64,000 bases of DNA, taken from assembly GCA_941918925.1 (NCBI GenBank), contig OW799234.1, positions 9,081,001-9,145,000 of the forward strand, written 5' to 3'. This stretch comes from Phyto melanocephala (taxonomy: Eukaryota > Arthropoda > Insecta > Diptera > Rhinophoridae). The notes beneath the pieces are model-generated. The model was not told the DNA's origin and made no database searches. It saw only the letters and a list, made by a program, of their open reading frames with translations. Shown piece after piece: positions 1 to 13,200 of the stretch. Numbering within the stretch: position 1 is the stretch's first letter; each line of letters starts with the position of its first letter. A program made the position numbers and the translations under genes.

Positions 1-1786
1 ATACATGTCAAACTGATAAAAAAAAAGTGTGTTGCTTAAGTCTTTGAATATACACAGAATCAAGTGCATATTTTAAGACTATAGTTTTCTGTTCAAATCG
101 ATTTTTTATGATTAGTTTTTTAGAAATAAGAACCAAAAATGGTTAAAGGAATTTGATAAAAGTTGTTTTCTTTATTTTATCTTTTAATTTATTTTTAAGG
201 TCTTACCTTAAATATAGGTCAACAGTTTAACTGGTTATTTATAGCACTTCTATGAAATTTTTATAAGAATTGATAACATCTTTTAAACTTTTTCTTTGTT
301 AAATTCATTTTATATTAGAATTATCTTGTTTTAAAGAATTGGAAAGTTGTAATATTTATATAAAAAATTTTTTTTTCTTGCCTTATAATATTCTTAATAA
401 CAATTTATTATTATTTAAAATGATTTTCATTAAAGCTATTTAGTCATCTACACCTTTGTGACACTACTTTTATTACTTCACTTTACCACAACGTTGGGTT
501 TCTTTCAACTGTTTTCTCTCCACTACTAAACCAATACCATTATTTATTTAAGTTCAGTAAATTAAAGTTTTTGTGTAAATAAATATCATTTTCAAGTCAC
601 AACGTTTATGGCTTGTAAGATCGCTTAAAGAAAAAAAGCCATTACCTTTTAAGGTTGTTAAAATATTAACAAAATAATAAAAATAACAGAAAGTGCGACA
701 AAATTTCAACAAGTGTGAAAATAGTGCTGGAGTTTTTTTACTCACATGATTTAAATAAATTAAATTTTAAGTCAAAATAAAGTATAAAAAATACGACCTC
801 TCATAAAATGTCATAAAAGAAATTGCATAATATTTAAATTGAAACTAAATTAGTTTTATGATTAAAAAAAAAGCAAAAGTCATAAATTAAATTTAAAGTC
901 AAAATAAAGTAAAACCTTATGACTAAGTGAAGTTTTATAAATATTGCATAATATTAAAATTAAATAAGTTTTATGGAGAAAGTTTAATGTTTAGAGAAGT
1001 TTTAAGCAGCATAATAAATAATTTATAAATGTGTTTAAAATGAGAAGTCCTAGTCCAGGAGGTCAGTTTGTTTTAAAAACAACACTGATAAATAATTATT
1101 AATAATAAGTTTTTCTAAAGATACTTTTTAACATAAAAATGGAACATGTTTTTGAATTCTTATTTTTTGTGTCTCCAAGTTTTTAAAATTAATTTTTTAC
1201 TTGCTTTTTCTCTTAATAGTGTTCTGCTCTACCAAAAATCAGTCCAAAAAATTTACATCAACATTTTTATACTACTTTTATACAACTATTTTCACTTTGA
1301 CCTTCATTCTGCCCAAATTTTGTTTATAATTTTGTCTCATTTTTTCCTTATCTTGAAATCAATTACTGCCATTTTGTCTTTTTATATAATTTTATTTCCA
1401 TAAAATTATAATTTATGTATATGTTTATGTATGTATATATATGTCAACTTCGTTTATTTAATTATTTCTGCAATTTATTTACATTAAAAAAAAAAACTTC
1501 CTTATTTCATAATTATCTTGATTATGAATTAATTTTTCCATTTATTTATTTAATTTTGTTGTTGTTTATAATTCAACTACTTCTCAGTTAAAGCTTCTGT
1601 GTTTTTTTTTTAATTTCATTCAATTTTCACACAAATTACAAAGAAATAAAGTATCTTTGAATTGTATGTAATGTTTGTTTGTTTGTTTGTCTGTAAATTA
1701 AACATTTTTAACACGTGCCAAAGCACAACAACGTTATAAATGGTAAGTTTGTAATGAAAGCGACAAAGCAGAAAATTAAAAACACA
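1..1786. other. A+T-rich DNA, no gene seen
   Basis: No open frame with protein-like composition is present. The only structure is a degenerate local duplication: the stretch near 756-865 is repeated near 883-975 (shared phrases AGTCAAAATAAAGTA and ATTGCATAATATT), offset about 127 bp. Confidence 0.6.
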
Positions 1787-2967
1787 ATTTGGTGATTCAC
1801 AATATTGTTCTAAAATTTTACAATGGTTTAAAAATGTTGTTGTTGCTTTTCAAACAAAAAGTGTCTTATAATAATAGAACTTGGTACGATTGGGTGATTC
1901 ACAAGGTGTCTTATCATGTCATATTGTCCTATTGTCCTAAAATTTTACAATGGTTTAAAAATGTTGTTGTTGCTTTTCAAACAAAAAGTGTCTTATAATA
2001 ATAGAACTTTGTACGCTATGTTTATTGTGCTGTCGTATTTAATAAGCAGATACCTGTGCTAAACGGCTAAGCCGCCTAAGCCAAGCCGCAACAGTTTTTG
2101 TAAGCTGTCGTAGTTCATTGTATAATTTTATCGGGGCGACATCCAAATTTAAGCGCAGTTGCTAATTTTTGATAACAAATCACTGGTGGCGTCAAATAAG
2201 ATCGGCTAAGGACTCTGCTGTTTTAGTTTATTTAATTTGTTTGTAATTTATTTAGTTGAGTTTGCCATTAGAACATCTAAAATGTACTTTTCGCACAAAC
2301 TGGCTATTATTTTTACTTGTTTTTGGCATTATTAAAGAAAAAATTTATTTTTATAATTGTTTTACATCAGCTGATTTAAATTCATAATAGCACACTTAAT
2401 TATGAGGGGTTGTTCACAATAGTCTTAATTTTTCATGCTATTATAATAGGACATATGACTTTATGACACTACTGTGAATCCCCCAGATATGTTTATTGTG
2501 CTGTCGTATTTAATAAGCAGAGACCTGTGCTAAACGGCTAAGCCAAGCCGCAATAGTTTTTGTAAGCCGTCGCCGTTCATTGTATAATTTTATCGGGGCG
2601 ACATCCAAATTTAAGCGCAGTTGCTATTTTTTGATAACAAATCACTGGCGGCGTCAAATAAGATCGGCTAAGGACTTTGCTGTGTTTTGTTTATCAAACA
2701 AAATTTAATTTATTTGTGATTTATTTACTTGAGTCTGCCATTACAACATCTAAAATATACTTTTCGCACAAACTGGCTATTATTTTGTTTTTTTTTCACT
2801 TGTTTTTGGCATTATGAAAGAAACTATTTATTTTTATAATTGTTTTACATCAGCTGATTTAAATTCAAAATAGTACACTTAATTATGACGAGTTGTTCAC
2901 AATAGTCGTAATTTTTCATGCTATTATTATAGGACATATGATTTTATGACACCATTGTGAATACCCC
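1787..2967. repeat. Inverted-terminal element with duplicated left and right ends
   Basis: Left-end sequence (GGTGATTCACAA) occurs at about 1788 and again at 1893. The matching right end (TTGTGAATACCCC or CTGTGAATCCCCC) occurs near 2484 and 2967. The inverted match runs about 38 bp, through TGTC..AT.TGTCCTA. A segment of about 75 bp (1810-1889) is repeated at 1937-2013. A segment of about 470 bp (2018-2484) is repeated at 2488-2967 with few changes. This is a non-autonomous DNA transposon with internal duplications. The superfamily is not assigned and no coding part remains. Confidence 0.65.
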
Positions 2968-3794
2968 AATTAATTTTTTCATAAATCTAATTTCTAACCA
3001 TTTACTATTTTTGGTATCAAAACGATTTCTGAAGTTATTTGTGTTGAAGTCAGTTTTTTCCAAAATACTGACCTTTTCTGAAACTGTTTTTCTCAAATTC
3101 AGCAATTATATATTTTAAGGTATTTTTTGACAAATGCAGACACATTATTAAAAAAAGTTGGTAAGTCTGATAAGTTGTATGTAAAAAAACAAACAGCTGA
3201 TGAACTACAAGTACCTTTTAATCTACCTTGATGATAACTTTCGTACTAATTCTTCAATACAGTCGTGATTCAGCTCTGGTCGGCTCAAGAGCTCGCGCGT
3301 CATTGCCATTATCTCTTAAGGGCAATCAGGCGGTCCTTTTTATCTGGCTTCGAGAGTTTTGCGTCTCACTCCCTCATTGGTTAAATGCGTGGTGTCGGTT
3401 ATCTGTACAGTAGGTACAGTTACTCGGACTATCAATTGACCACATGCAGATTTTTATATAAGGAGTCGAATTCGGAAATTCCAGCTTCCTATACAAAGGT
3501 ATAGGTCGATTGGTAGTTAGTGGAGGAGGCTCTGGAAAAGATTTGAGAACTAAATAAAAAAAATAATTGGTGATTGTAGTTTTGTTATTTGGCAGCCAAA
3601 TAATTGTCTAGTGCTAGTACACTAGAACCTCCATTAGAGTAACCTTAAACCTCAAAAAAAAAAAAAACGTTTCTGTGTCATATTTCACACAATACTTGTA
3701 GTTCGGTTCCGAAAGAACATTTCACTCACCTAGTGTCGTACAACTGATTTTCAATAGTATGCTGGCATTATCACATTAAACCTATAAATATTAT
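2968..3794. other. Non-coding DNA with one GC-richer stretch
   Basis: The stretch 3131-3240 is a repeat with a second copy near 60231. Sequence at about 3258-3560 is less A+T-rich than its surroundings and has no convincing frame; it could be the end of an unclassified retroelement. Nothing else is supported. Confidence 0.4.
3131..3240 (+). repeat. Short dispersed repeat, copy 1
   Basis: Shares GCAGACACATTATTAAAA, then CAGCTGAT and AGTACCTT...CCTTGAT in the same order and spacing with 60231-60330. Class unknown. Confidence 0.55.
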
Positions 3795-4970
3795 CTGTTA
3801 AAAGTCCTATAAGGCACATAGGCCTCCATAAGTGATCTCTATTGTTATGTATCTGATGTTGCTCTGTTGGCTTCACTCCAGGTTATATTAGCAGATTGCA
3901 CTTTAGCTTAAACTTATCGCCTCCTTGTATTTTGGAAACAACCACTTCTTTTTGCTCCATGTGGGTTGTAATTAAAGGAATTCCTATTGTTGTCATTAGT
4001 CGCCTTCTGTAGTATGTTGTGAATTTTGATTTAAGCTCTAAACACATAGACGACAGCAGACAGCAAGCAGCAATATGTCAAAAATAAAATCCATGTGTTT
4101 AAATGAAAACGATTATTTTGACGGCAGCACAGCAGCACGACTGCACAACAGCATTTGCTGCTGCTGCCAACTTAGGCTATTTTCTATTTTGACGGGCAGC
4201 AAGAACAAATATAGTGTTGCCATTACATATATTAAATTGGAAAAAAATAACAAAAACTTATTTTTGATATTAAACATAAAAGAACATTACAAAAATACAA
4301 TAAAGAAACAAATGTATGTGTTTTTATAGTTTTTCGTGATATAATTACATTTTTTTTATCAATAACTTTAATTTTATTCATTATAAAATATATATGCGGC
4401 ATCCCTGAAATTTGTATTGCTAAAATGCACATCAGCTGATTATTATGTTGTTGCTGTCTTCAAAATAATTATGAAGCTGACTTCAGAGCAGCATTTGAAG
4501 TTGGCAGCATTTGAAGCCATGAAGTTGTGAAGTCTGCTGGCGTCTATGTGTTTAGAGCTTTAATGTTCAATTGGTGGCTGTTGCGCTCTAAACCGTAACT
4601 CGTTTGTTAGTATGGTTCAAATATATTTTAAGGATTCGACGCAGTCATTTGTAATAAATACTTCGTTCGTTAAATTCCAGGTCTCAGAGCCATAATGCAA
4701 AACGGATTTAATATTGCTGTTAAATACTTTAATTTTGGTAGGTGATGCAATATTCGATGATTCTAGAATTTATTCAGAATTCTGAATGCTTGTTTAGCCT
4801 GTTCTGGATAGTGTCGATAGCAGCAATGATGCTACCCAGGTAGCAGAAGGTCGATACAACTTCAAGTTGTTGTCCTATTAGCGAAAAGGTATGTAACATT
4901 GAACCGCATTGATTTTATTTTTGAGTCCTGCGTATGCTGTGAACCTACAGCCTGCTATAAAAATTTAAAT
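3795..4970 (-). pseudogene. LINE reverse-transcriptase C-terminal relic, split by a MITE
   Basis: On the minus strand the broken frames read phrases typical of the C-terminal end of non-LTR reverse transcriptases: TFCYLGSIIA, then FNSNIKSVLHYGSETWNLT at about 4640-4725, and finally TWSEANRA...RSLMEAYVP at about 3800-3885. Several frameshifts and stops are present and the 5' part is missing. A 526-bp MITE (4034-4559) sits inside it, so the LINE is the older insertion. The clade (RTE-like) is a guess. Confidence 0.7.
4034..4559 (+). mobile_element. Harbinger-type MITE, family A copy 1
   Basis: It begins AGCTCTAAACACATAGACG and ends with the inverted form CGTCTATGTGTTTAGAGCT. TTA lies directly outside both ends (4031-4033 and 4560-4562), which is the 3-bp TWA target duplication expected of PIF/Harbinger. 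Copies 2 and 3 are at 49648 and 57283. The interior is rich in GCAGCA and has no transposase. It interrupts a LINE relic. Confidence 0.85.
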
Positions 4971-5989
4971 TAAAAATAATTTGGAAATATATTTCATAAA
5001 CACAGTATTCTTTGATCATTTTAAATAAATTTAATTGAATTTATTTTTTTATTTATTATGCAACAAGTTCTTTTGTCTATAGAATTATTAAAGTTAAATT
5101 GAAAAAAAAATAAATTTTCAAACTGAGAGCACCAAATTTTCATTAATTATTAAAAATTGTTCTACAATAAAAACCGGATTGTACTCTAGAGTAATATTTC
5201 AAAAATATTGCAGTTTACCCGTCGCTAGTAGTTGAAAATGTAAAGAATATTTGCTCGATTCACAACCTGACGTAGGAGTCGTAGGGTTTAAAAAATTCAC
5301 TTCTACATATTAAAGAAAAACGGCGAAAGCAATTACTTAACCAGCTTTGAAGTGTTTATGCGACATTCTAGAAACATAGGTAAAATTGTTGTAAGTGTTG
5401 TACAAAAAATTAATGTAGAAATTATCAAAAAAAATGTTTACAACAACTACCACGTACAACTCCTACGACAGCCTGTGCATTAGGCATACATATGTACATT
5501 TATTCAAAAAGTGTCTACACGTTAAAAAAAAAATTATTTTAAAATCTCTTACTTAATTTACAATCTATAGTATAAATTTTATTCTGTCAGAAATTCACTT
5601 CAATATATTAATATAATTTTAATTTTAAAAAAAATAAGTAAATTTTCCATCCCTGATGAAATATTTAACATTTTACCATCCAAGTTCCACAACTAGTATT
5701 AATAATGTTAAAACAATTCTACTTAATAACAGAAATATTTTACCTTGTAGTTTACCGTTTTCATTATGTTTCTCTATACACCAATTGTGTGTTAGTGTTT
5801 TTGAGTGCATGTTTTTTTCTTTAACAACAAAAAAATAAAATCAACAACAATTCCATTGCATTTCTCTTCATACTCTTTTTTTGCGTGTTGTTATTTTTAT
5901 TTTCTTAACATACCTTGTATATAAATAATATTGCGTGTACTATTTTCCAATGCAATATTAAACATGTTTGTTGACGTAATTTTATATTT
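4971..5989. other. A+T-rich DNA, possible decayed MITE
   Basis: No gene is seen. CGTAGGAGTCGTA near 5260 and its inverted partner ACAACTCCTACGAC near 5456 could be the ends of a decayed element of about 215 bp; the match is short. Confidence 0.3.
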
Positions 5990-6858
5990 AACTAGCCAAA
6001 CCCGGCGCGCGTTGCCTCGCCCCTTAATGAATCGAAATGCATTCTGAATTTTAATTGAATATCAAGTGCGAAAACCTAAAAATTATAATTTTTTTATGGG
6101 CGTGGCATTGCCCACTTTTCTAATCACGAAATTATAAAGTCATAACAGCTCAATATGTGTCAAAGTTTCAAAAGAATCGGACCAGTGCACGTACCTCAAA
6201 ATTATAATTGTTTTTATGGGCGTGGCCCTGCCCACTTTTCTAATCATGAAATTGTAAAATCATAACAGTTCAATATGTGTGCAAAGTTTCAGAATAATCG
6301 GTTCAGTGCAAGTACCTCAAAATGATACCTACTTTTTATGGGCGTGGCACTGCCCACTTTTCTAATCATGAAATTATTTGGTCATGATAGCTCGATATGT
6401 GTGCAAAGTTTCAGAAAAATCGGTCTGGTGCAAGTACCTCAAAATTATAACCTTTTTTTATGGGCGTGGCCCCGCCCACTTTTTTAATCACGAAATTATA
6501 AAGTCATTACAGCTTAATATGTGTGCAAAGTTTCAGAAAAGTCGGTCTAGTGAAAGTACCTTAATATTAAAAATTTTTTAGGGGCGTGGCCCCGCCCACT
6601 TTTTTTATCATGAAATTATTAAGTCATTACAGCTCGATATGTGTGCAAAGTTTCAGAAAAATCCGTCAAGTGCAAGTAGCTAAAACTGATAACTAATTTT
6701 TTATGGGCGTGGCCCCGCCCACTTTTTTCGCCCATAAACACTCCCTGGTACATGTACAACAACTTACCAAAGTTTGAGCCCGATCGGTTTTACAGTTTCG
6801 GAGTCTATAGCTAACACACACACACACACACAGAGTTTCACTTTTATATATATAGATG
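5990..6858 (+). repeat. ACTAGC...TATATAGAT interspersed repeat with six 121-bp tandem units
   Basis: It opens with ACTAGCCAAACCCGG and closes with TTTTATATATATAGATG. Between them, six units begin with GGGCGTGGC near 6098, 6218, 6340, 6462, 6582 and 6705, a spacing of 120-123 bp. Each unit has GGGCGTGGC...GCCCAC, then GTCAT.ACAGCT.ATATGTGTGCAAAGTTTCAGAA-like sequence. A CA microsatellite precedes the 3' end. Related members lie at 35517-36566 and 43393-44705. The class is not assigned. Confidence 0.75.
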
Positions 6859-8396
6859 TTCGTGTTGCCACCGCAACTACTACAAAAAGAGCTTTAATAC
6901 TTTTCATTTTACTTTTTGAATAAATTGTTAAATTACTTTTTTTGTTGTTTTTTAGCAACGTTTTTGTTATGTAGATTAAAGTTTGTCTTATAATTATTTA
7001 TAATGTTTACATTGTTTATTAGAGATTTATGAAAATATAAATAGATAAATGTATGTACATATGTCTGTATAGGTACATATGTATCTAATAACATACAAAA
7101 ATTATTGCATGGTTAAACATAAATTAATAAGGCGACGTTTTTTTAAATTTATTTGTTTTATATTAAATTTAATTAAAATGTAATATTGTTACAAGTACAT
7201 ACATACATATGTACTACATATATACTTACTTACAAAAAATTTTGGTTTTGACATGTTTAAACTATATACTTACATACATACGTATGTATGTATGTCAGTC
7301 ATTACAGACCACCCCATTAGCCCAATAGAAAATCTCCAGTATGTTGGGAAAATCTAATAATTAAAAGGTTTAAAAAGTGTTACTGCCAATGTGAATGAGC
7401 ATATCTACTTACTTACATATGGGCATTTCCATGTCATTGTACGTGACATTTGTACTCCTATAAAGTGAAGTAATTTTTGCAAAAGTAAAAGTAACTGAAA
7501 CAAAATTAGATCCATTCAAAGGGTACTTTATTAAAAAAAAATTAATTATATTCGAATCATTGTTGTCTAAAATATCCAGAAAAATAAGAATATATCGTAC
7601 GTGACATAAAACAAAAGTGATTTTGAGGTATATGTGAAAATATGAAAAAATTTTTGATTTCTTACACTAAACCAAATATTTTTCATTTAAAATCCCTCAT
7701 ACTTAATTGAAAACAATCTTTAAATGATTTTATAATAAATTCAATTTAATATCGTTCGTGACATATCGTACGTGACAGATTTGTCTCTAATAGTATTCTT
7801 AGGTAATCAAATTTATATTATGTTCAGAAAAAAATTTAAATTCTAAATTAGGTGCTCTTGCGACTGTTCAAATACGAATGATGGTACAAATAATGTTTTT
7901 GCACTATGTACGTGACATCAAAATAACATCGAAGGGAAATCAAAAAAAAAAATACCTCTAATTGGATTTTATATTTTCTTTTTTACTTATATAACCTTGG
8001 ACTACCTCGTTAGAATACAAATACAACATCGCGTAGCTAAGTCCAAGTAGAATAACAAGTGTTTGGAAAAAGCATTTAAAGTTTTTAACTTTAATTAATA
8101 ACTTTAACCATAATCTAATAACGTTTAAAAACTAAAAGCAATAATTAATCAACATATCTATGTGCTTTATTTATAAACTTTAATATAAAAAAAATAATGT
8201 CTGTTTGTTTGTTTGTCCTCTATGAGGATACCAAGCAAATTATAATAAAACTTTGATCTTTTAAGGATAAAAGTAAATTTTATTTTTTAAAATTGGCGTA
8301 GCTAAAAATTTTTTTTTGGGGGTAGCTCAAGCTTAAATTTTTTTCTTACAAAATCTTAAAGTGATTTTTTTTATATGCGCATATTAAACGTATATA
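6859..8396. other. A+T-rich DNA with microsatellites and a TACGTG cluster
   Basis: No gene is seen. Near 7060-7300 are several ACATATGT and CATACATACATA tracts. The stretch 7439-7917 holds the spaced GTACGTGACA motif, listed separately. Confidence 0.5.
7439..7917 (+). promoter_or_regulatory. Spaced GTACGTGACA motif cluster
   Basis: GTACGTGACA occurs exactly at 7439, 7597, 7768 and 7908, with a one-base variant (GTTCGTGACA) at 7754. Main spacings are 158, 157 and 154 bp. The core TACGTG is the known site for bHLH-PAS dimers such as Single-minded or Trachealess with Tango in Drosophila. A regulatory role is inference; a decayed repeat is the alternative. Confidence 0.3.
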
Positions 8397-8908
8397 AAGG
8401 GTCCGCCATCTAAAGTTTTTTTTCAACTAGTGGTTATTTCGTGAATGGTAACACTTAGCTCATGTCTGATTTGACAGACATTTAGTTTTATCCTTCCGCT
8501 GAACGAATATGGTTGTGTATACGCTTAAACAACGCTGGGAAATATTGCGACAGATTTCAGATGATCTTGGCGGGTATGTAAACAAGAAAAATTGTCGCAT
8601 TTGGGACACAGAAAACCCGTACGCATACATTGAAAAGCCGATACACCCGAAACGAGTCACCGTTCGGTGCGGATTTTGGTCCAGAGGCATAATTGGGCCA
8701 TTTTTCATGAAAATGAAAATGAGCTAGGAGTGGCCGTAGTCAATGGCGATCGTTATCGGGCCATGTTGAACGAATTTCTGTTCACAAAAATTGTAGAGGA
8801 GGATATTGGCAACATTTGGTTTCAACAGGACGGCGCTACGTGCCACACAGCCAAAGCTACACTTTTTTTTATAACAGTTTAAAAAAAAAAAGTTATTTGG
8901 CAGACCCT
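8397..8908 (+). mobile_element. Internally deleted mariner element, copy 1
   Basis: It begins AAGGGTCCGCCA after TA and ends TTTGGCAGACCCTA(TA). Inside is the transposase start MVVYTLKQRWE (from 8509). The frame then jumps to the central part GYVNKKNCRIWDTENPYAY and, in another frame, to NIWFQQDGATCHTAKA, which holds the second catalytic Asp. Much of the N-terminal helix-turn-helix region and the whole C-terminus are gone, so it cannot code for an active enzyme. A partner with a different deletion lies inverted at 47243-47775. Confidence 0.88.
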
Positions 8909-10220
8909 ATATATATACATATGTATACGCGTACCATAAATATTAGAATCAATTTTGCAATTAGAAACCAAACTCTGATTTTTTATGGAGTTAATATTTC
9001 CTACAACGCGATTTCTTATAACGCGGCATTTTTTAGGAACCTACCTACCGCGTTATAGGAGGGTTACCTATACTTCTATCTGCTAATTTGCTCGTAACTG
9101 CTACGCAAAGGCTTACGAAAATATAAAAGTCAAACAAAAAATACTGTTTTTTTTATTATTAATAACAATTTTCTAAACAAAAAAAAAAGATTTATATCGA
9201 TTTTATCAAAAAATAAAACCTTGAATGACCTACTACGTACATAGGTGGCGCTGTATTTAATTATTTTAAATTTTCTCTATTCTTTAACTTTTTCTTAAAA
9301 ACTACTCAATCGATATATTCAATATTTATGGGGGAACGAGTAATGTGGTCCGGGTATAGCTTCATTATGAAATGCAATAAAATATTTTTTTTGCTAAAAA
9401 AAATTGCACCTTGACATGGTTAAGAAAAAGCAATTCCATGTTTAAACAACTTAAATAAAAACATATTAAACTATAACTATAATTTGAAGCAATCAAAAGA
9501 ATCTATTAAATTAATTCAAAAATAATAAAAAACAAGTATAATTTTAAATAAATAAAAAAAACTAAGAATTTTTTTTAACTCTAAGCACTTAAGCCTAAAT
9601 AATTTGAAGAGTTCACAAAGACAAGGTCGTCTGGTGTTTTTTTATTTTTTATTTTGTTATACAATTTTACAAAAACAAAAAAAGTTATAAAACGTAATTG
9701 TAATAATCATTAGCCATATGTTTCAAACGTAAACTTTAGCCGGTTATTTTAGGGTAATAAATAGTAGTATTAAACAAATTAAAATTGCTTATAATTTGTT
9801 TAAACTCATAGATGTACGTGATTATAAGAGACACAAGTTTTAATTTTTGTTTTCCACTAAACCAAAAATATAAAAATATCATCCTTATTTTATTAGATTT
9901 ATTTCTGATGAATATTTAATTAGTATTTGTTACAGTAATGGTTGAGGGAAAAAGTATTTTCGCTAACGAAAATAGAAAGTACTTTTAAGTTATGAATTGC
10001 CACACTTCATCTTTGATTTACATTTAAAAGAGAAATTGAAATCATTTCCGTATTGATTTTTAAAAACGCATACACTTACATTTAACATTAAATAGGGGTA
10101 AAAGTAAATTCGTATTTATTAAAAAAAAAATATTTCTTTTTATTTTGTTTTTTTTTTGCTTTCTTGATTTATCACTTCCTTAAAATTTATCTTGCATTTT
10201 CTGTTCTCGCTCTCTTTCAG
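8909..10220. other. Upstream region of the plus-strand gene
   Basis: It presumably contains the 5' UTR exon and intron of the gene starting at 10226. No exon boundary other than the acceptor at 10220 could be fixed. GC-richer remnants with ACAACGCGATTTCTTATAACGCGG lie near 9001. Confidence 0.4.
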
Positions 10221-10225
10221 TTACC

Positions 10226-13200
10226 ATGCATCATTGTCCTCCCAAATTAGTACCACCGCTTTGCTTAAGACTGGCATTATGTCTGCTTCTCACATTGCCT
10301 TGGCTGACATCTTCCTTACCCACAGTGCCACAAAGTTTGCGTGGAAATTTAATACAAAATTTGGATAAATCTTTCTTTCAACGGCCAGCTTTAGAAGAAA
10401 CCATTCAAGAAGTACAAAGAATTTTGAATCAGGATCCCTCACTGCCAAGACTGACTAGGTAAGAGTCAAGCATAAATAATCAACATTTTGTCTGTTCAAA
10501 CTATATTTTTGCTTTTCAGAGGTGAAATAGAAGAACTTTATGAAAAAGTTACAAGAGAGGAATATGAGAAGAGTGTTAGAGCTGGTGACAAAGTTAGAGC
10601 AGATAGTATGAGAGCTTTAATGCTGGTTTTGCCCTACAATACCGACAACAATACCGAAGATAATTTGCAGGTAATTTTGTGTTAAAAAAAACATGTTAAA
10701 AAACAATTTTTAATTACGAAAAATTTCACAGGAACTTTATACCCGTCCACCGGTCACCAAAGTTGTGGACTCTTACAGCTCTCATCAACCCATTCAGTTT
10801 TTGACACCTTCCCTCAATAGTGAGGGAAAATTCGATACGAAAATTATAGGTCAATGGGAGGCTACTACTTATAAGCCTTCATTTTCTATGAAAACAAGAG
10901 CTACACCACTAAATCCCACCACTTATCATCCCTCAAATCCTCCAGCTGTTTTGTATCGTATGACACCAACTGTCAATAGGCCAAAGTATGTGCCCTTCAA
11001 ACCTTTGGTAACCGACTTGCCACAGAGTATTGAGTTTAATGAAAAACCTGTACAACGCTACAGCAGTCAATATAGTGCTAAGAATGCCGACTTTCTAAAA
11101 GTTGGCACAGAGAAGAAGAAACCTCAATATTCTGCCATCTCCACCGCTAAGCCGGTAGCAGATATTTTGGAAAGTTTAGGCATAATTTCTGGAAAGACCC
11201 AAACTAGAAGCAGAGTGGGTATAGAAGATTATTATGCCGCCGAAAGTGCTCCGAAGCCATCGGTGGTAAGTGTGACTGACTTAAAAGGTTTAAGGACCCA
11301 AAACTTGGGTCCCAAAATAAGACCGGATGCCTATTCCATGTTTAAGCCTTTGAATATAGGCGAGGAAATAAGAGTTAAACCGGAGGTGGAGGACTATTTA
11401 ACCAGATTTGGCATAGTTGGTGGCAGAAAACGTAAAGCTATTAAAAAATCCGAAGCCTCTTCCACTCAAAACAGTTTAGAACCTTTAAGTCAGGAAAGTG
11501 AAATCGCTACTGCTAAAGTACCCACCAGCTATATCAAGGCCAAAAAGGGAGCTCCCAGCTTGGGCAACTCTGAGTTGGAGAAGTTATTGGAAAATCTTAA
11601 GGAATTGGAGAGATTGAATGTTAAACCTGCAACAGTAACCACTACAACTAGACCTATTGCAACAACCACTACAGCTACAATAGCAACCACCACTACTCCA
11701 GCATCCACCACCTCTTCTACTTCCCTAATAACTAACGGTGAACCCATAATAGTGCAGCCAAAAAAACCTAGAAGACGCATAGATCCCCATACTGATATCA
11801 AACAGGGAAATCTTCAAACAGAAACCAATCAATCAGATGAATTGTCCAAACTTTTGGAAAACTTACAGGAATTGGAAAAATTGAAAATAAATCCAGAAAA
11901 GGTTTTAAAAACTACTGCCACGACCACAGCCAACAAAGGTGTGAATACAGCTGCCTCTCGAAATGTGGCAGTGGAAACTGCGGCTCCTACACAAGCTTCC
12001 GTCTTAACCAATCGCTTTACAACAGCTCAAGCATTAACACCGCAACAGCAATTGTTGTTGTTCCAACAACAGGCTCAATCGGGTGCCACAACCCCTGATT
12101 TGGATCAGCTGCAAAAGGTATTGCAACAATTACAATTATATGAAAAGAATAATGCTAAAACTACCTCCACCACCAGTACGACTAAAAAACCAGTTAATTT
12201 GCCTGCCCAAATCGGACCTACGGATCTTTGGCAATTGCGCAAACTCTTAACGGATGACAAGCAATTGGAAAAACTATTCGATCAAGCCAAAGCCAGGCAG
12301 CAGCAGCAAACGGTAAGGGCCACTTCTAGCGCAAAAACTACAACCTCCAGTACAACCAAGAATCCTACAACCTCGACCAACGATTTAATACAATTACAAA
12401 GATATTTTGCTGAGCTCGATAAGGTTACTTCACGATCCAGTACTACCTCAAGACCTGTTATCAGCACAGCTTCGCCTACAACCACATTCATAACTACGGC
12501 GCCCATACCACAAGATCCCAATAATGATTACGAACTTAGGCCCAGAAAATTTAACGGTGAAGACAGTGAGCTACAAGCTCTTATCAATCGTGTACAACAG
12601 TTAGAAAGTTTGAATTCACAGCAAAAGTCTTTGGAAAAGCCAAAACCTACAGATGCTCCACTGTCACCTTTTATGGGTTTCACCACCCGCAATATCAAGG
12701 ATCCCTTACAAAAACCAGACGACTATCGTCTGCCAGTCAATGATTTTGCCAATCTTCGAACTTTATACAAACAGGTGGAAGATGCTGAAAAATTTTCACA
12801 CAGTGACATAGAAATCTCCACCAAAGCTACGGCAGTCAAGGCCTATCAGGAGCAGAAATTGGAGACTGCTCAAAACTATGCCCAACGCATTATAGATATA
12901 ACAAATGATACGGGATCGGGCAGCAGTTTACAAGAAGTGAATCCCAATGATTTTGTACAGCTACAAAAGTTGTTGAGCAAGGTCCAAGAACTGGAAAGAG
13001 TGCGCATTAATATGCCCACAGCTAATCCTAGAAATACATATAATCGGGCAACGACCAAGGCGCCAAATTTAGATGCAGCCGCCTCGCAAAGAACGCAAAA
13101 TGTACAAAACCTAAATGGGGCTCATATAGTCTACCCAACAAAGGCTGAAAACTACAAAAGAGAACAGCATTTGATACAAAAAGAAGCAGAGTCAGAGGAT

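Noticed and set aside
4075..4329. 84-codon frame nearly identical to one at 57533-57769
   Set aside because: Both lie inside copies of the same MITE; the identity reflects the element, which has no transposase and whose third copy (49648) lacks the frame.
6780..6860. CA and TA microsatellites as a separate feature
   Set aside because: They are the 3' part of the interspersed repeat already listed.
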